DNA from: CAZADA01 sp964524065
GTDB taxonomy: Bacteria > Pseudomonadota > Alphaproteobacteria > Caulobacterales > Maricaulaceae
Assembly (NCBI GenBank): GCA_964524065.1
Contig: CAZGCB010000108.1
Span: forward strand, 1-8,444
Direction of reading: 5' to 3'
Length of the DNA: 8,444 nt
Shown here: piece after piece, positions 1 through 5,347 of the stretch
How the letters are laid out: the number at the start of each line of letters is the position of its first letter
Position numbering within the stretch: position 1 is the stretch's first letter
Program-made: the position numbers and the translations under genes
The notes under the pieces: model-generated
Seen by the model: only the letters and a program-made list of their open reading frames with translations
The model's database searches: none
What the model was told of the DNA's origin: nothing

Positions 1-3
1 TCT

Positions 4-44
4 CCGGTTTCAAAAACACCTTACCTCGGTGTCCTCAAAACCGG
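4..44. repeat. Nested inverted repeat at the left edge
   Basis: CCGGTTT (4-10) pairs with AAACCGG (38-44). Inside it ACACC (16-20) pairs with GGTGT (28-32), with symmetrical 5-nt internal loops and a 7-nt terminal loop. It lies just before the first recognisable transposase residues. It may be a terminator of something outside the window, a palindromic element, or the scar that truncated the IS. There is no T-run on the plus strand. Confidence 0.4.
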
Positions 45-55
45 CGGCAGCTCAG

Positions 56-402
56 ATCGCGAAAGTCGGCGCCAAGACCCTCTTCATTGAACCCGCCAGC
101 CCCTGGGGTGAGACCCGATCGCAATCGACTCAGTGTCGATTGCAGGGTCGAACGGCTACAACGAGAGCTTCAACGGCAAACTCCGCGATGAGGTGCTGAA
201 TGTGGAGCTGTTCAATGATTTGCGGGAGGCCAAAGTTCTGATCGAACGGTGGCGGAGGCACTATAACACGGTCCGTCCGCACACATCCTTACGCTACCAA
301 CCTCCAGCCCCTGAGACGATCATCTCAGCGGATCTGGCCTGCACCATGTGGAGGCTCCGGCCAGATCAGCCTTCCATCAGAAGCAACGCCATGGTTCCAT
401 AA
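56..402 (+). pseudogene. IS3-family transposase (OrfB/integrase core), C-terminal fragment, frameshifted
   Basis: The product would be the catalytic subunit of an IS3-type transposase. In one frame, bases 56-106 read IAKVGAKTLFIEPASPW. After a break, the other frame (about 150-402) resumes with NGYNESFNGKLRDEVLN, followed by EAKVLIERWRRHYNTVRPH and a PPAPETI tail. This is the usual order of the family's C-terminal region, where SPW-E-NGY is normally continuous. The glutamate of NGYNESF is the expected third residue of the DDE triad. Between TGG (104-106) and AAC (151) there are 44 bases where about 3 are expected. The 41-nt net insertion shifts the frame and forms a hairpin (112-149). A GTG at 133 gives an 89-codon open stretch, but it starts inside the insertion and has no convincing ribosome site, so I treat this as a dead gene. 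Confidence 0.8.
112..149. repeat. Imperfect inverted repeat (hairpin) inserted in the transposase remnant
   Basis: The arms are GACCC (112-116) plus GCAATCGAC (121-129), and GTCGATTGC (135-143) plus GGGTC (145-149). They pair over 14 bp, with GATC (117-120) bulged on one side, A144 on the other, and a 5-nt loop (130-134). It fills almost exactly the extra sequence that disrupts the transposase frame. It therefore looks like a small palindromic insertion rather than part of the IS. Confidence 0.6.
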
Positions 403-588
403 AAACTGGCTGCGCCATCGGGGGCTCGTCAGGCCAAAAGCACGGCGGCCACAGACGTTAGAATGCTAATTTCAGCTTAGATTTCATGTTTCTGCCCCCC
501 CGGCGGACATTCGCTGCAATCGTGCAGCCTTTCAAACGCTACCGTCGCTATGCAACAGATACGTGACACGTTGAGATTGTATAATCGC

Positions 589-616
589 ATACGCACAACC
601 GTTGTGAAGGGCGTAT
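589..616. promoter_or_regulatory. Nested inverted repeat, operator-like
   Basis: CACAAC (594-599), one base, GTTGTG (601-606) form a perfect 13-base dyad. It is enclosed by ATACGC (589-594) and GCGTAT (611-616). A TATAAT hexamer sits just to the left (580-585). On the minus strand TTCACA overlaps the right side of the dyad, about 18-19 bases upstream of TTATAC/TATACA. The arrangement looks like an operator in a promoter, but no gene follows in either direction within the spacer. Confidence 0.3.
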
Positions 617-754
617 CGCATCGGCGCCCTAACCGCGAAGACGCGCACAGCGCCCTCTCACCCGTTTGGTTCGGTGCAACGTCAGCATAATGATGCGTTT
701 GGCTCCGCGGCTCTAGACGCGCTGCAGCGGCCGCCGCGCCCGCGAATAAGACTT

Positions 755-769
755 TGTGCTTTTCGCACA
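755..769 (-). terminator. Weak hairpin just downstream of tRNA-Tyr
   Basis: TGTGC and GCACA form a 5-bp stem around a 5-nt loop. It begins about 15 bases past the 3' end of the tRNA on the minus strand. The downstream side (minus strand AAAGTCTTATT) is only mildly T-rich. It is a possible transcript end for the tRNA gene, with a short stem. Confidence 0.3.
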
Positions 770-784
770 GCCAAAACGATCAAA

Positions 785-870
785 TGGTGGTGGGGGCTGG
801 ATTCGAACCAGCGTACGCTAACGCGGGCAGATTTACAGTCTGCTGCCTTTAACCACTCGGCCACCCCACC
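785..870 (-). tRNA. tRNA-Tyr (anticodon GUA)
   Basis: Read on the minus strand, this is a complete class II tRNA. The acceptor GGTGGGG pairs with CCCCACC, and the D-arm contains GCCGAGTGGTTAAAGG. The anticodon arm CAGACT-GTA-AATCTG has GTA at plus-strand 834-836. A long variable arm follows, then the T-arm GGTTCGAATCC. The discriminator is A and the terminal CCA is encoded (785-787). The layout closely follows bacterial tRNA-Tyr, including the long variable arm that Tyr shares only with Leu and Ser in bacteria. It delivers tyrosine at UAU/UAC codons. It is divergent from rlmB and has its own promoter-like sequence. Its 3' end faces the spacer with the IS remnant. Confidence 0.97.
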
Positions 871-894
871 GACGACGTGGGTCGTGAGCCTCGC

Positions 895-923
895 TGTCTA
901 CAAAGGCCCGCGCGCGAACGCAA
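895..923 (-). promoter_or_regulatory. Putative sigma70-type promoter of tRNA-Tyr
   Basis: On the minus strand, TTGCGT (918-923) and TAGACA (895-900) are separated by exactly 17 bases. The -10 start lies 25 bases before the tRNA 5' end, which gives a short leader for RNase P to remove. Each hexamer matches consensus at about four of six positions. Confidence 0.5.
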
Positions 924-1059
924 CCACCGCCGCATCCCAGCGTCCGCCGCAGAGCCCCCCTCGGTGAGCGCAGCGCGCGATTCCAACGTCTCATCTTGCG
1001 CTGCGCGGTCAAAGCCCGGCACAAGGATACAGCCGCCACAACCTTTGCAGGTCCTCACC

Positions 1060-1947
1060 ATGCCCCGTCCGCCCAGCGCCTCTTGGCCGCGCCCGCCCCG
1101 CCCCGTCGGCGATCGGCGCGGCCCCCGCAGCGGAGCCAGACCGGCGCGACCGCGGGAGGACGCGGATCTGCCCGGAGACGGCTGGATTTGGGGCCGGCAT
1201 GCGGCGGCGGCGGCGCTCGCCAACGCCGCCCGCACGATCCACACCACCTACGCGACGCGCAATCTCGCCGATCAGCTGCACCTGGCCGAAGGCGTCTACC
1301 AGCTCAGCGCGCCCGGCGAGCTCGACGCGCTGCTGCCCCCCGGGGCGGTGCATCAGGGCGTCGCCCTGCGCGTGGATGCGCTGACGCCCACACCGCTGGA
1401 CGCCCTCGCCGCCCCGGCGGAGGGCCTGCTGGTGATGCTGGATCAGGTCACCGACCCGCACAATGTTGGGGCGGTGATCCGCTCCTGCGCCGCCTTTGGC
1501 GGACGCGGCCTCATCCTGCAAGATCGCAAAGCCCCACCCTTCACCGGGGCTTGCGCCAAGGCTGCGGTCGGCGCGGCGGAGCGCATGCCCCATGCGCGCG
1601 TGGTGAATCTGTCGCGCACCTTGGACACCTTGCGCGAAGCGGGGTGGCGCTGCATCGGCTTGGCGGGGGCGGCCTCCGACGATTTGGAGACCGCGCTCGG
1701 CCCGGCGCGCGCTGAACAACAGGCTCAAGGCGAGCGGGCTGGGGACGACCACGCAGGGATCGTTCTGGTGTTGGGCTCGGAAGATAAGGGCTTGCGGCCC
1801 AGCGTCGCGGGCGCTTGCGACACGCTGGCGCGCATTCCCATCGCCGCGGACGTGGAGAGCCTGAACATCTCCACGGCGGCGGCTGTGGCCCTCTATGCCG
1901 CGCGGGCGGCGCTGACCGGCGGGCCGCCCCCAGCGCCGAGGTCATAA
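1060..1947 (+). CDS. rlmB: 23S rRNA (guanosine-2'-O)-methyltransferase RlmB, TrmH/SpoU family
   Basis: RlmB methylates the 2'-OH of a conserved guanosine (G2251, E. coli numbering) in 23S rRNA, using S-adenosylmethionine. The 295-residue product has a Pro/Arg-rich N-terminal extension (1-40), then the substrate-binding domain (about 42-110, starting WIWGRHAAAAAL), then the SpoU knotted methyltransferase domain (about 122-285). All three family motifs are present: DPHNVGAVIRS (132-142, with the conserved Asn and Arg), VLGSEDKGLR (237-246) and SLNISTAAAVALYAA (267-281). It is longer than the E. coli enzyme (243 aa) because of the N-terminal tail and an insertion near 207-232. I chose the ATG at 1060. 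The frame stays open upstream to 877, but that stretch overlaps the tRNA promoter and lacks family sequence; GCAGG about 11 bases ahead is a weak ribosome site. Paralogues acting on tRNA (TrmH) are less likely given the N-terminal domain. Confidence 0.9.
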   Translation: MPRPPSASWPRPPRPVGDRRGPRSGARPARPREDADLPGDGWIWGRHAAAAALANAARTIHTTYATRNLADQLHLAEGVYQLSAPGELDALLPPGAVHQGVALRVDALTPTPLDALAAPAEGLLVMLDQVTDPHNVGAVIRSCAAFGGRGLILQDRKAPPFTGACAKAAVGAAERMPHARVVNLSRTLDTLREAGWRCIGLAGAASDDLETALGPARAEQQAQGERAGDDHAGIVLVLGSEDKGLRPSVAGACDTLARIPIAADVESLNISTAAAVALYAARAALTGGPPPAPRS

Positions 1948-2007
1948 CCCCGTGAGCTCCCGCACGCGGTCGTTGCATCGACGTCGGCGGGGGCCCAGCT
2001 TCGGCCC

Positions 2008-2421
2008 ATGACGGATTATGCAGATTTTGACGGTGTGATGGTGCGCTTCCTCCATCCCCGCGAGGATGACGGGTTGGCGCAGATGCTGCGCGCGGAGGGG
2101 CTGACGCCGCTTGTGGTGAATGATCGGCTCTTCGCCGGGGCGACGGAGGATCAGCTGCAGGACGCTCTGGACGCCGCGCGGGCTGTCCAAGCCCACGAGC
2201 CGCCGGAGGCGCTGCGCCGTATGCGCGCGGCGATGATGGCCGGCGCCCGCAAAGCCCTCGCGGATCAAGACAACGCCCCGGGCTGGGCCGAAGACGCGCT
2301 AGGCCTGTTCGCCCATGCGCTCAGCGCCCGGGGCCGCCATGAGGCCGACACTCTGCCCTTTTGCGCCGCCGGCTACGCCGCCAACGATTTGGATCAGGCG
2401 CTCTTCGTGCTGAGCGGTTAG
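2008..2421 (+). CDS. Hypothetical protein, 137 aa
   Basis: I do not recognise a family. The product is soluble, acidic and probably mostly helical. It starts MTDYADFDGVMVRF. A short strand-rich part (about 8-45, including GLTPLVVNDRLF) precedes helical segments at about 48-62, 66-86 and 93-108. No signal peptide, membrane segment or metal motif is seen. The start is the ATG at 2008; the only nearby purine-rich stretch is the G-run ending near 1993, a poor ribosome site, and a second in-frame ATG at 2038 is possible. It lies 60 bases after rlmB and 62 before cobO in the same direction, so co-transcription is possible. Coding status is supported by codon bias typical of the neighbours. Confidence 0.65.
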   Translation: MTDYADFDGVMVRFLHPREDDGLAQMLRAEGLTPLVVNDRLFAGATEDQLQDALDAARAVQAHEPPEALRRMRAAMMAGARKALADQDNAPGWAEDALGLFAHALSARGRHEADTLPFCAAGYAANDLDQALFVLSG

Positions 2422-2483
2422 AAGAACGTCGGCACGCCACGCGACGCGCGCCGCCGCTATGGTGGACGCGAAGGAGACACCCC

Positions 2484-3095
2484 ATGAGCACACACGACAC
2501 CGACAGCGCCCACGCTGAAGACATGAAAGCGCTGCAGGCCGAACAGCGCCGCAAAGTGCAAGAGACGGGCGATCCCGGTCGCGGGCTCATTCTGGTCCAC
2601 ACTGGCGACGGCAAGGGCAAGTCCAGCTCCGCCTTCGGCGTGGCGGCGCGGGCGCTGGGCTGGGGCCATCGGGTGGCGGTCGTGCAATTCATCAAGGGTG
2701 ATTGGCTGACAGGCGAGAAGCAGTTTTTCGACCGTTTCCCCGATCAGCTCACCTGGCGCACCATGGGCCAAGGCTTCACCTGGGACACCCAAAACCGGGA
2801 AAAGGACATGGCGGCCGCCGCTGAAGCGTTGGCCATCGGGCGCGGCTTCTTGGATAGCGGTGAGTATGATCTCGTGGTGCTGGACGAGATCAATGTCGCC
2901 CTCGCCTATGATTATCTGGATGTGGCGGCGGTGGTCGATGCGCTGGCGGCCCGCGCGACGCGCACCAGCGTGGTGCTCACGGGCCGCGGCGCCAAGGAGG
3001 CGATTGTGGACGCGGCCGATCTCGTCACCGAAATGAAGGAGGTGAAACACCCCTTCCAGGCCGGCATCAAGGCCCAGAAGGGGATTGATTACTGA
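2484..3095 (+). CDS. cobO: Corrinoid (cob(I)yrinic acid a,c-diamide) adenosyltransferase CobO
   Basis: CobO is a cytosolic ATP:corrinoid adenosyltransferase of the CobA/CobO/BtuR type. It transfers the 5'-deoxyadenosyl group of ATP to reduced corrinoid, in cobalamin synthesis or salvage. The 203-residue protein has a P-loop HTGDGKGKSSSAFG (39-52), KGD at 71-73, a Walker B-like LVVLDEINVAL (130-140), TGRGA (166-170) and the family-typical end EMKEVKHPFQAGIKAQKGIDY. The length is normal. The ATG at 2484 is preceded by AAGGAG (2471-2476) with a 7-base gap; a longer frame from 2361 would be a basic, unrelated extension. No other cobalamin gene is visible, so here it may serve salvage as well as synthesis. 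It ends 21 bases from the convergent oxidoreductase. Confidence 0.93.
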   Translation: MSTHDTDSAHAEDMKALQAEQRRKVQETGDPGRGLILVHTGDGKGKSSSAFGVAARALGWGHRVAVVQFIKGDWLTGEKQFFDRFPDQLTWRTMGQGFTWDTQNREKDMAAAAEALAIGRGFLDSGEYDLVVLDEINVALAYDYLDVAAVVDALAARATRTSVVLTGRGAKEAIVDAADLVTEMKEVKHPFQAGIKAQKGIDY

Positions 3096-3116
3096 GCCGC
3101 GCCGCGCGCTGAGCCC

Positions 3117-4136
3117 CTACACTTTCAGGACCAGCTTGCCGAAGTTGGCCCCGTTGAACAGCATGGCGAGGGCGTCGGGAAAGTTCTCGATTCCCTCCAC
3201 CACATGCTCGCGGAACTTCAGACGCCCCTCCTGGGCCCAGCCGGCCATGGCCATGACCGCTTCGCCATAACGCGGGGCGAAATCGAAGACGACAAAGCCT
3301 TCCATACGGGCGCGATTAATCAGCAGCTGAAGATAGTTCTTCGGCCCAGACATATTGGCGGGGTCATTGTAGTTGCTGATGGCGCCGCAAATGGCGATGC
3401 GCGCGCCGCGATTGAGCCGCATCAGCACATCGTCCAGGATCGCGCCGCCGACATTGTCGAAATACACATCAAGGCGATCGGGGCAGTGTTCCTTAAGCGC
3501 GGCGCGCACATCTTCATTCTTGTAATCGATACACGCGTCAAACCCGAGATCGTTGACAACATAGGCGCATTTCTCGGCCCCGCCGGCGATGCCGATCACC
3601 CGCGCCGCGCCCTTGATCTTGGCGATTTGTCCGACCAGCGCGCCCACGGCGCCGGCGGCCGCGGACACCACGACGGTGTCGCCTTCCTTGGGCTGGCCGA
3701 TTTCCAGCAAGCCGAAATAGGCCGTCATGCCCGGCATGCCCAGCCCGCCCAAATAGCGTTCGGCTGGCGCGAGACGTGTGTCCACCTTAGTCAGGCCCTT
3801 GGTGGTCAACGTGGCCGCCGTCTGCACGCCCAGTATGCCGACGACCATATCGCCGACGGCGAAGTTTGGATCAGCGCTCGCGATCACGTCGCCCACCCCG
3901 CCGGCGCGCATCACCTCGTCGATTTGAACCGGCGGGATGTAGCTGCGTGCATCATTGAGCCAGCCGCGCATGGCGGGATCCAAGGAGATGTACTGTGTGC
4001 GCACCGTCACCTCGCCATCCTGGGGCGCGGCGACGGGATCATGGGTCACCCGCCAATGCTCCGGCCCAGGCGCCTTGTCGGGGCGGGCGGCGAGTCGGAT
4101 TTGGGTGTGCTGGTCGGTGAGAGTGTCCGCGGACAT
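3117..4136 (-). CDS. NADP-dependent oxidoreductase, MDR family (CurA/YncB, prostaglandin-reductase-like)
   Basis: This is a zinc-free medium-chain dehydrogenase/reductase that is expected to reduce alpha,beta-unsaturated carbonyl compounds with NADPH, in the cytosol. The 339-residue product has an N-terminal catalytic domain (about 10-130) with YISLDPAMRGWL (49-60) and a GVGDVIAS turn (80-87). The Rossmann cofactor domain (about 130-300) has GMPGMTAYFGL (133-143), the AAAGAVG nucleotide loop (159-165), GIAGGAEKC (182-190) and YFDNVGG. This order matches the leukotriene B4 dehydrogenase / E. coli CurA group, and the length is close (CurA about 345). The true substrate cannot be read from sequence. 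The ATG at 4134-4136 (minus strand) has GGAG (4144-4147) seven bases upstream. It is transcribed divergently from the 80-aa gene across a 190-base region that contains a CtrA-like box. Confidence 0.9.
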   Translation of the reverse strand: MSADTLTDQHTQIRLAARPDKAPGPEHWRVTHDPVAAPQDGEVTVRTQYISLDPAMRGWLNDARSYIPPVQIDEVMRAGGVGDVIASADPNFAVGDMVVGILGVQTAATLTTKGLTKVDTRLAPAERYLGGLGMPGMTAYFGLLEIGQPKEGDTVVVSAAAGAVGALVGQIAKIKGAARVIGIAGGAEKCAYVVNDLGFDACIDYKNEDVRAALKEHCPDRLDVYFDNVGGAILDDVLMRLNRGARIAICGAISNYNDPANMSGPKNYLQLLINRARMEGFVVFDFAPRYGEAVMAMAGWAQEGRLKFREHVVEGIENFPDALAMLFNGANFGKLVLKV

Positions 4137-4199
4137 GGGGTCGCTCCAATACGGGTGTGGCGGACGCCCCGCAAACGACGGCGCGCCAAGGGATACGGG

Positions 4200-4214
4200 T
4201 TAAGCGCACCTTAG
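4200..4214. promoter_or_regulatory. CtrA-box-like site TTAA-N7-TTAG
   Basis: TTAA (4200-4203), seven bases, TTAG (4211-4214) match the known CtrA recognition pattern TTAA-N7-TTAA at 7 of 8 positions. The site lies between the divergent oxidoreductase and the 80-aa gene, 64 bases from the first and 113 from the second. It shares ACC before the second half with the site at 4605-4619. Which gene it would serve is not clear. Confidence 0.4.
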
Positions 4215-4240
4215 CCACGCCAGCAATTGCGCCCATGCGA

Positions 4241-4263
4241 CCTTGGGCGCGCCCGCGCCAAGG
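4241..4263. repeat. GC-rich inverted repeat in the divergent intergenic region
   Basis: CCTTGG-G-CGCG (4241-4251), two bases, CGCG-CCAAGG (4254-4263) form a near-perfect 10-bp dyad with one bulged G. The right arm belongs to an 11-base direct repeat CGCGCCAAGGG that also occurs at 4182-4192. No T-run follows on either strand, so it is not an obvious terminator. It could be an operator or leader hairpin for the 80-aa gene. Confidence 0.35.
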
Positions 4264-4326
4264 GCCTGCACCGGCAAAGAGCTTGCATCGCCGCCCCGTG
4301 CTGGGCCCATGGCGAGGAGCCGACGA

Positions 4327-4569
4327 ATGAACGAAGATATGTGTGTCGTGTTGCGCGCGCCCACCGCGGCGCAGGGCGTGGCCTTGGCCCACCGCTTGGC
4401 GGCCCGCAGCATGGCGGCCGAGGACATCGGCGCGGACGGCCTGTTCATGATCACCACCGATGTGCGCGACGGGATCGTGGTTCAGACGGTGATGTTTGAG
4501 GACCGCCAAGCCGCTCGCCGCTTTCGGGCGCTGGTGTTGCGCGAACGGCCCGGCCTCTTGGCCGCCTAA
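4327..4569 (+). CDS. Small hypothetical protein, 80 aa
   Basis: Not recognised. The product starts MNEDMCVVLRAP. By eye the pattern is strand (5-10), helix (13-28), strand (38-43), strand (49-57), helix (59-75). This would suit a small compact alpha/beta domain of ferredoxin-like type, but that is only inference. No signal peptide or membrane segment is seen. The chosen ATG at 4327 has GAGGAG (4314-4319) seven bases upstream. The frame is open back to 4243, but that extension lies over the GC-rich dyad and has no better ribosome site. It lies 104 bases before the MarR gene, which appears to have its own regulatory region, so it is probably a single-gene transcript. Confidence 0.65.
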   Translation: MNEDMCVVLRAPTAAQGVALAHRLAARSMAAEDIGADGLFMITTDVRDGIVVQTVMFEDRQAARRFRALVLRERPGLLAA

Positions 4570-4604
4570 TGCAACCTTTTGGAAACAGAATCGCGAAGAC
4601 CCGC

Positions 4605-4619
4605 TTAAAGCGACCTTAG
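4605..4619. promoter_or_regulatory. CtrA-box-like site TTAA-N7-TTAG upstream of the MarR gene
   Basis: TTAA (4605-4608), seven bases, TTAG (4616-4619) match the CtrA pattern at 7 of 8 positions. The left half is also inside an 11-base dyad CGCTT-A-AAGCG (4602-4612). TTAGGG (4616-4621) is repeated at 4633-4638. TTAGGG could be a weak -35, with ATACCG (4639-4644) as -10, 17 bases on; a CtrA box over the -35 is a known arrangement for CtrA-activated promoters. A GAATC (GANTC, the CcrM methylation motif) lies at 4588-4592. Confidence 0.4.
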
Positions 4620-4673
4620 GGTTCCTGTGGTGTTAGGGATACCGTCACGTCCTTCGCACACAGGCGCCCCGAC

Positions 4674-5192
4674 ATGCCCGAGAAATCCCTGTCCGCCGCC
4701 GCGCACGCGCCCGCCCTCCCCGCTTCGGAGGGGGAGCTGGGTCCGCTCTATATTACGTCTTTGCGGTTGATCGAACGGCTGCACCGCCAGCTGCTCGACG
4801 TCATCAAGGACGAGCTGGACCGCAATGGCCGCAGCGACATCAACAGCGTCCAGGCCCTGTTGGTGTTCAACATCGGCGAGGAAGAGCTCACCGCTGGCGA
4901 ACTGAAAACCCGCGGGCACTATCTGGGCTCCAACGTGTCCTACAATCTCAAAAAGCTGGTTGAGAACGGCTATCTGGTGAGCGAGCGCTCCGAAACCGAT
5001 CGCCGCTCGGTGCGCATCAGCCTGTCGGCCAAGGGCTCGGCCATGCGTGAATTGGTGACCGGCCTGTTTGAGCGGCATCTCAAGTCGCTGCAACCGGTGG
5101 CTGAGCTCGGTCCGGAGGGCCTGGCGGAGGTGAACGGGGCCCTGATGCGCCTGGAGCGCTTTTGGGAAGACCACGTCAAATACCGCCTCTAA
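4674..5192 (+). CDS. ldtR: MarR-family winged-helix regulator, LdtR-like
   Basis: This is a dimeric DNA-binding repressor or activator of the MarR family. The 172-residue protein has a disordered Ala/Pro-rich start (1-20), a long dimerisation helix (about 25-50, YITSLRLIERLHRQLLDVIK), the helix-turn-helix (about 70-98, with recognition helix LGSNVSYNLKKLVENGY), and the wing ERSETDRRSVRISLS (104-118) with the MarR hallmark DRRS. C-terminal helices end in RFWEDHVKYRL. The sequence, including the LDVIKDELDR and TRGHYLGSNVSYNLKKL stretches, resembles the alphaproteobacterial LdtR group, known for control of an L,D-transpeptidase gene and stress tolerance. That assignment is from memory of the family. 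The ATG at 4674 has no strong ribosome site (GGCGCC precedes it). It lies 155 bases upstream of hemA, so they may be co-transcribed or separate. Confidence 0.82.
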   Translation: MPEKSLSAAAHAPALPASEGELGPLYITSLRLIERLHRQLLDVIKDELDRNGRSDINSVQALLVFNIGEEELTAGELKTRGHYLGSNVSYNLKKLVENGYLVSERSETDRRSVRISLSAKGSAMRELVTGLFERHLKSLQPVAELGPEGLAEVNGALMRLERFWEDHVKYRL

Positions 5193-5304
5193 GTCGCGTC
5201 GACAGGCGGCCTCGAACACGACGCACAGCCTCGACTTTCGGCTGACCGCCAGACGCGGCGTTCGGCCGCGGCTCTTGCGCTCTAGCGACATGCTCTTCGC
5301 GGTC

Positions 5305-5310
5305 TATACT
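5305..5310 (+). promoter_or_regulatory. Possible -10 element of a hemA promoter
   Basis: TATACT is a near-consensus -10 hexamer, about 38 bases before the hemA ATG. No good -35 is found 16-18 bases upstream (5282-5288 reads CTAGCGA), so the promoter may need an activator or may not be real. The rest of the 155-base gap is GC-rich with no clear terminator. Confidence 0.25.
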
Positions 5311-5347
5311 GAGGACCTGAGCGTATGTCAGAGAAAGAGCGGCGGGC

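Larger units (their letters stand above)
50..431 (+). mobile_element. IS3-family insertion sequence remnant (right end)
   Basis: This is the 3' part of an IS3-family element. It encodes the C-terminal end of the DDE transposase. A candidate right terminal inverted repeat follows the stop codon at about 404-431 and ends in CA, with a GGGGGCTCG core; read outward in reverse it starts TGACGAGCCCCCGAT, the TG...CA form typical of IS3 ends. Transposase-like sequence is recognisable only from about base 55, so the 5' part, including the first two catalytic aspartates, is missing or lies outside the window. The reading frame is also broken near base 107. No left end or target duplication is visible. 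The element cannot move by itself. The right boundary is moderately supported and the left one is a guess. Confidence 0.75.
432..784. other. Gene-free spacer between IS remnant and tRNA-Tyr
   Basis: No credible coding region is seen in these 353 bases. They are visibly more AT-rich than the genes to the right, especially 450-600. They contain a C7 run (about 495-502), a compact hairpin GCTGCA-ATCG-TGCAGC (513-528), a palindromic CTAA-N7-TTAG (466-480), a TATAAT hexamer (580-585), a nested dyad (589-616), and a small hairpin next to the tRNA 3' end (755-769). This may be decayed mobile DNA downstream of the tRNA, or regulatory sequence left behind by a lost gene. Confidence 0.5.

Noticed and set aside
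674..967. 97-codon plus-strand frame across the tRNA gene
   Set aside because: It runs antisense through tRNA-Tyr and contains the known false-peptide pattern of tRNA complements (GLDSNQR-type).
877..1059. Upstream extension of rlmB by 61 codons
   Set aside because: It overlaps the tRNA-Tyr promoter region, has no family-like sequence, and there is a natural ATG at 1060.
3096..3116. Terminator between convergent cobO and the oxidoreductase
   Set aside because: The 21 bases are GC-rich but form no clear stem followed by a T-run on either strand.
3204..4214. 336-codon open frame on the plus strand opposite the oxidoreductase
   Set aside because: It is the antisense shadow of a clear MDR oxidoreductase with all family motifs, and has no recognisable domain of its own.
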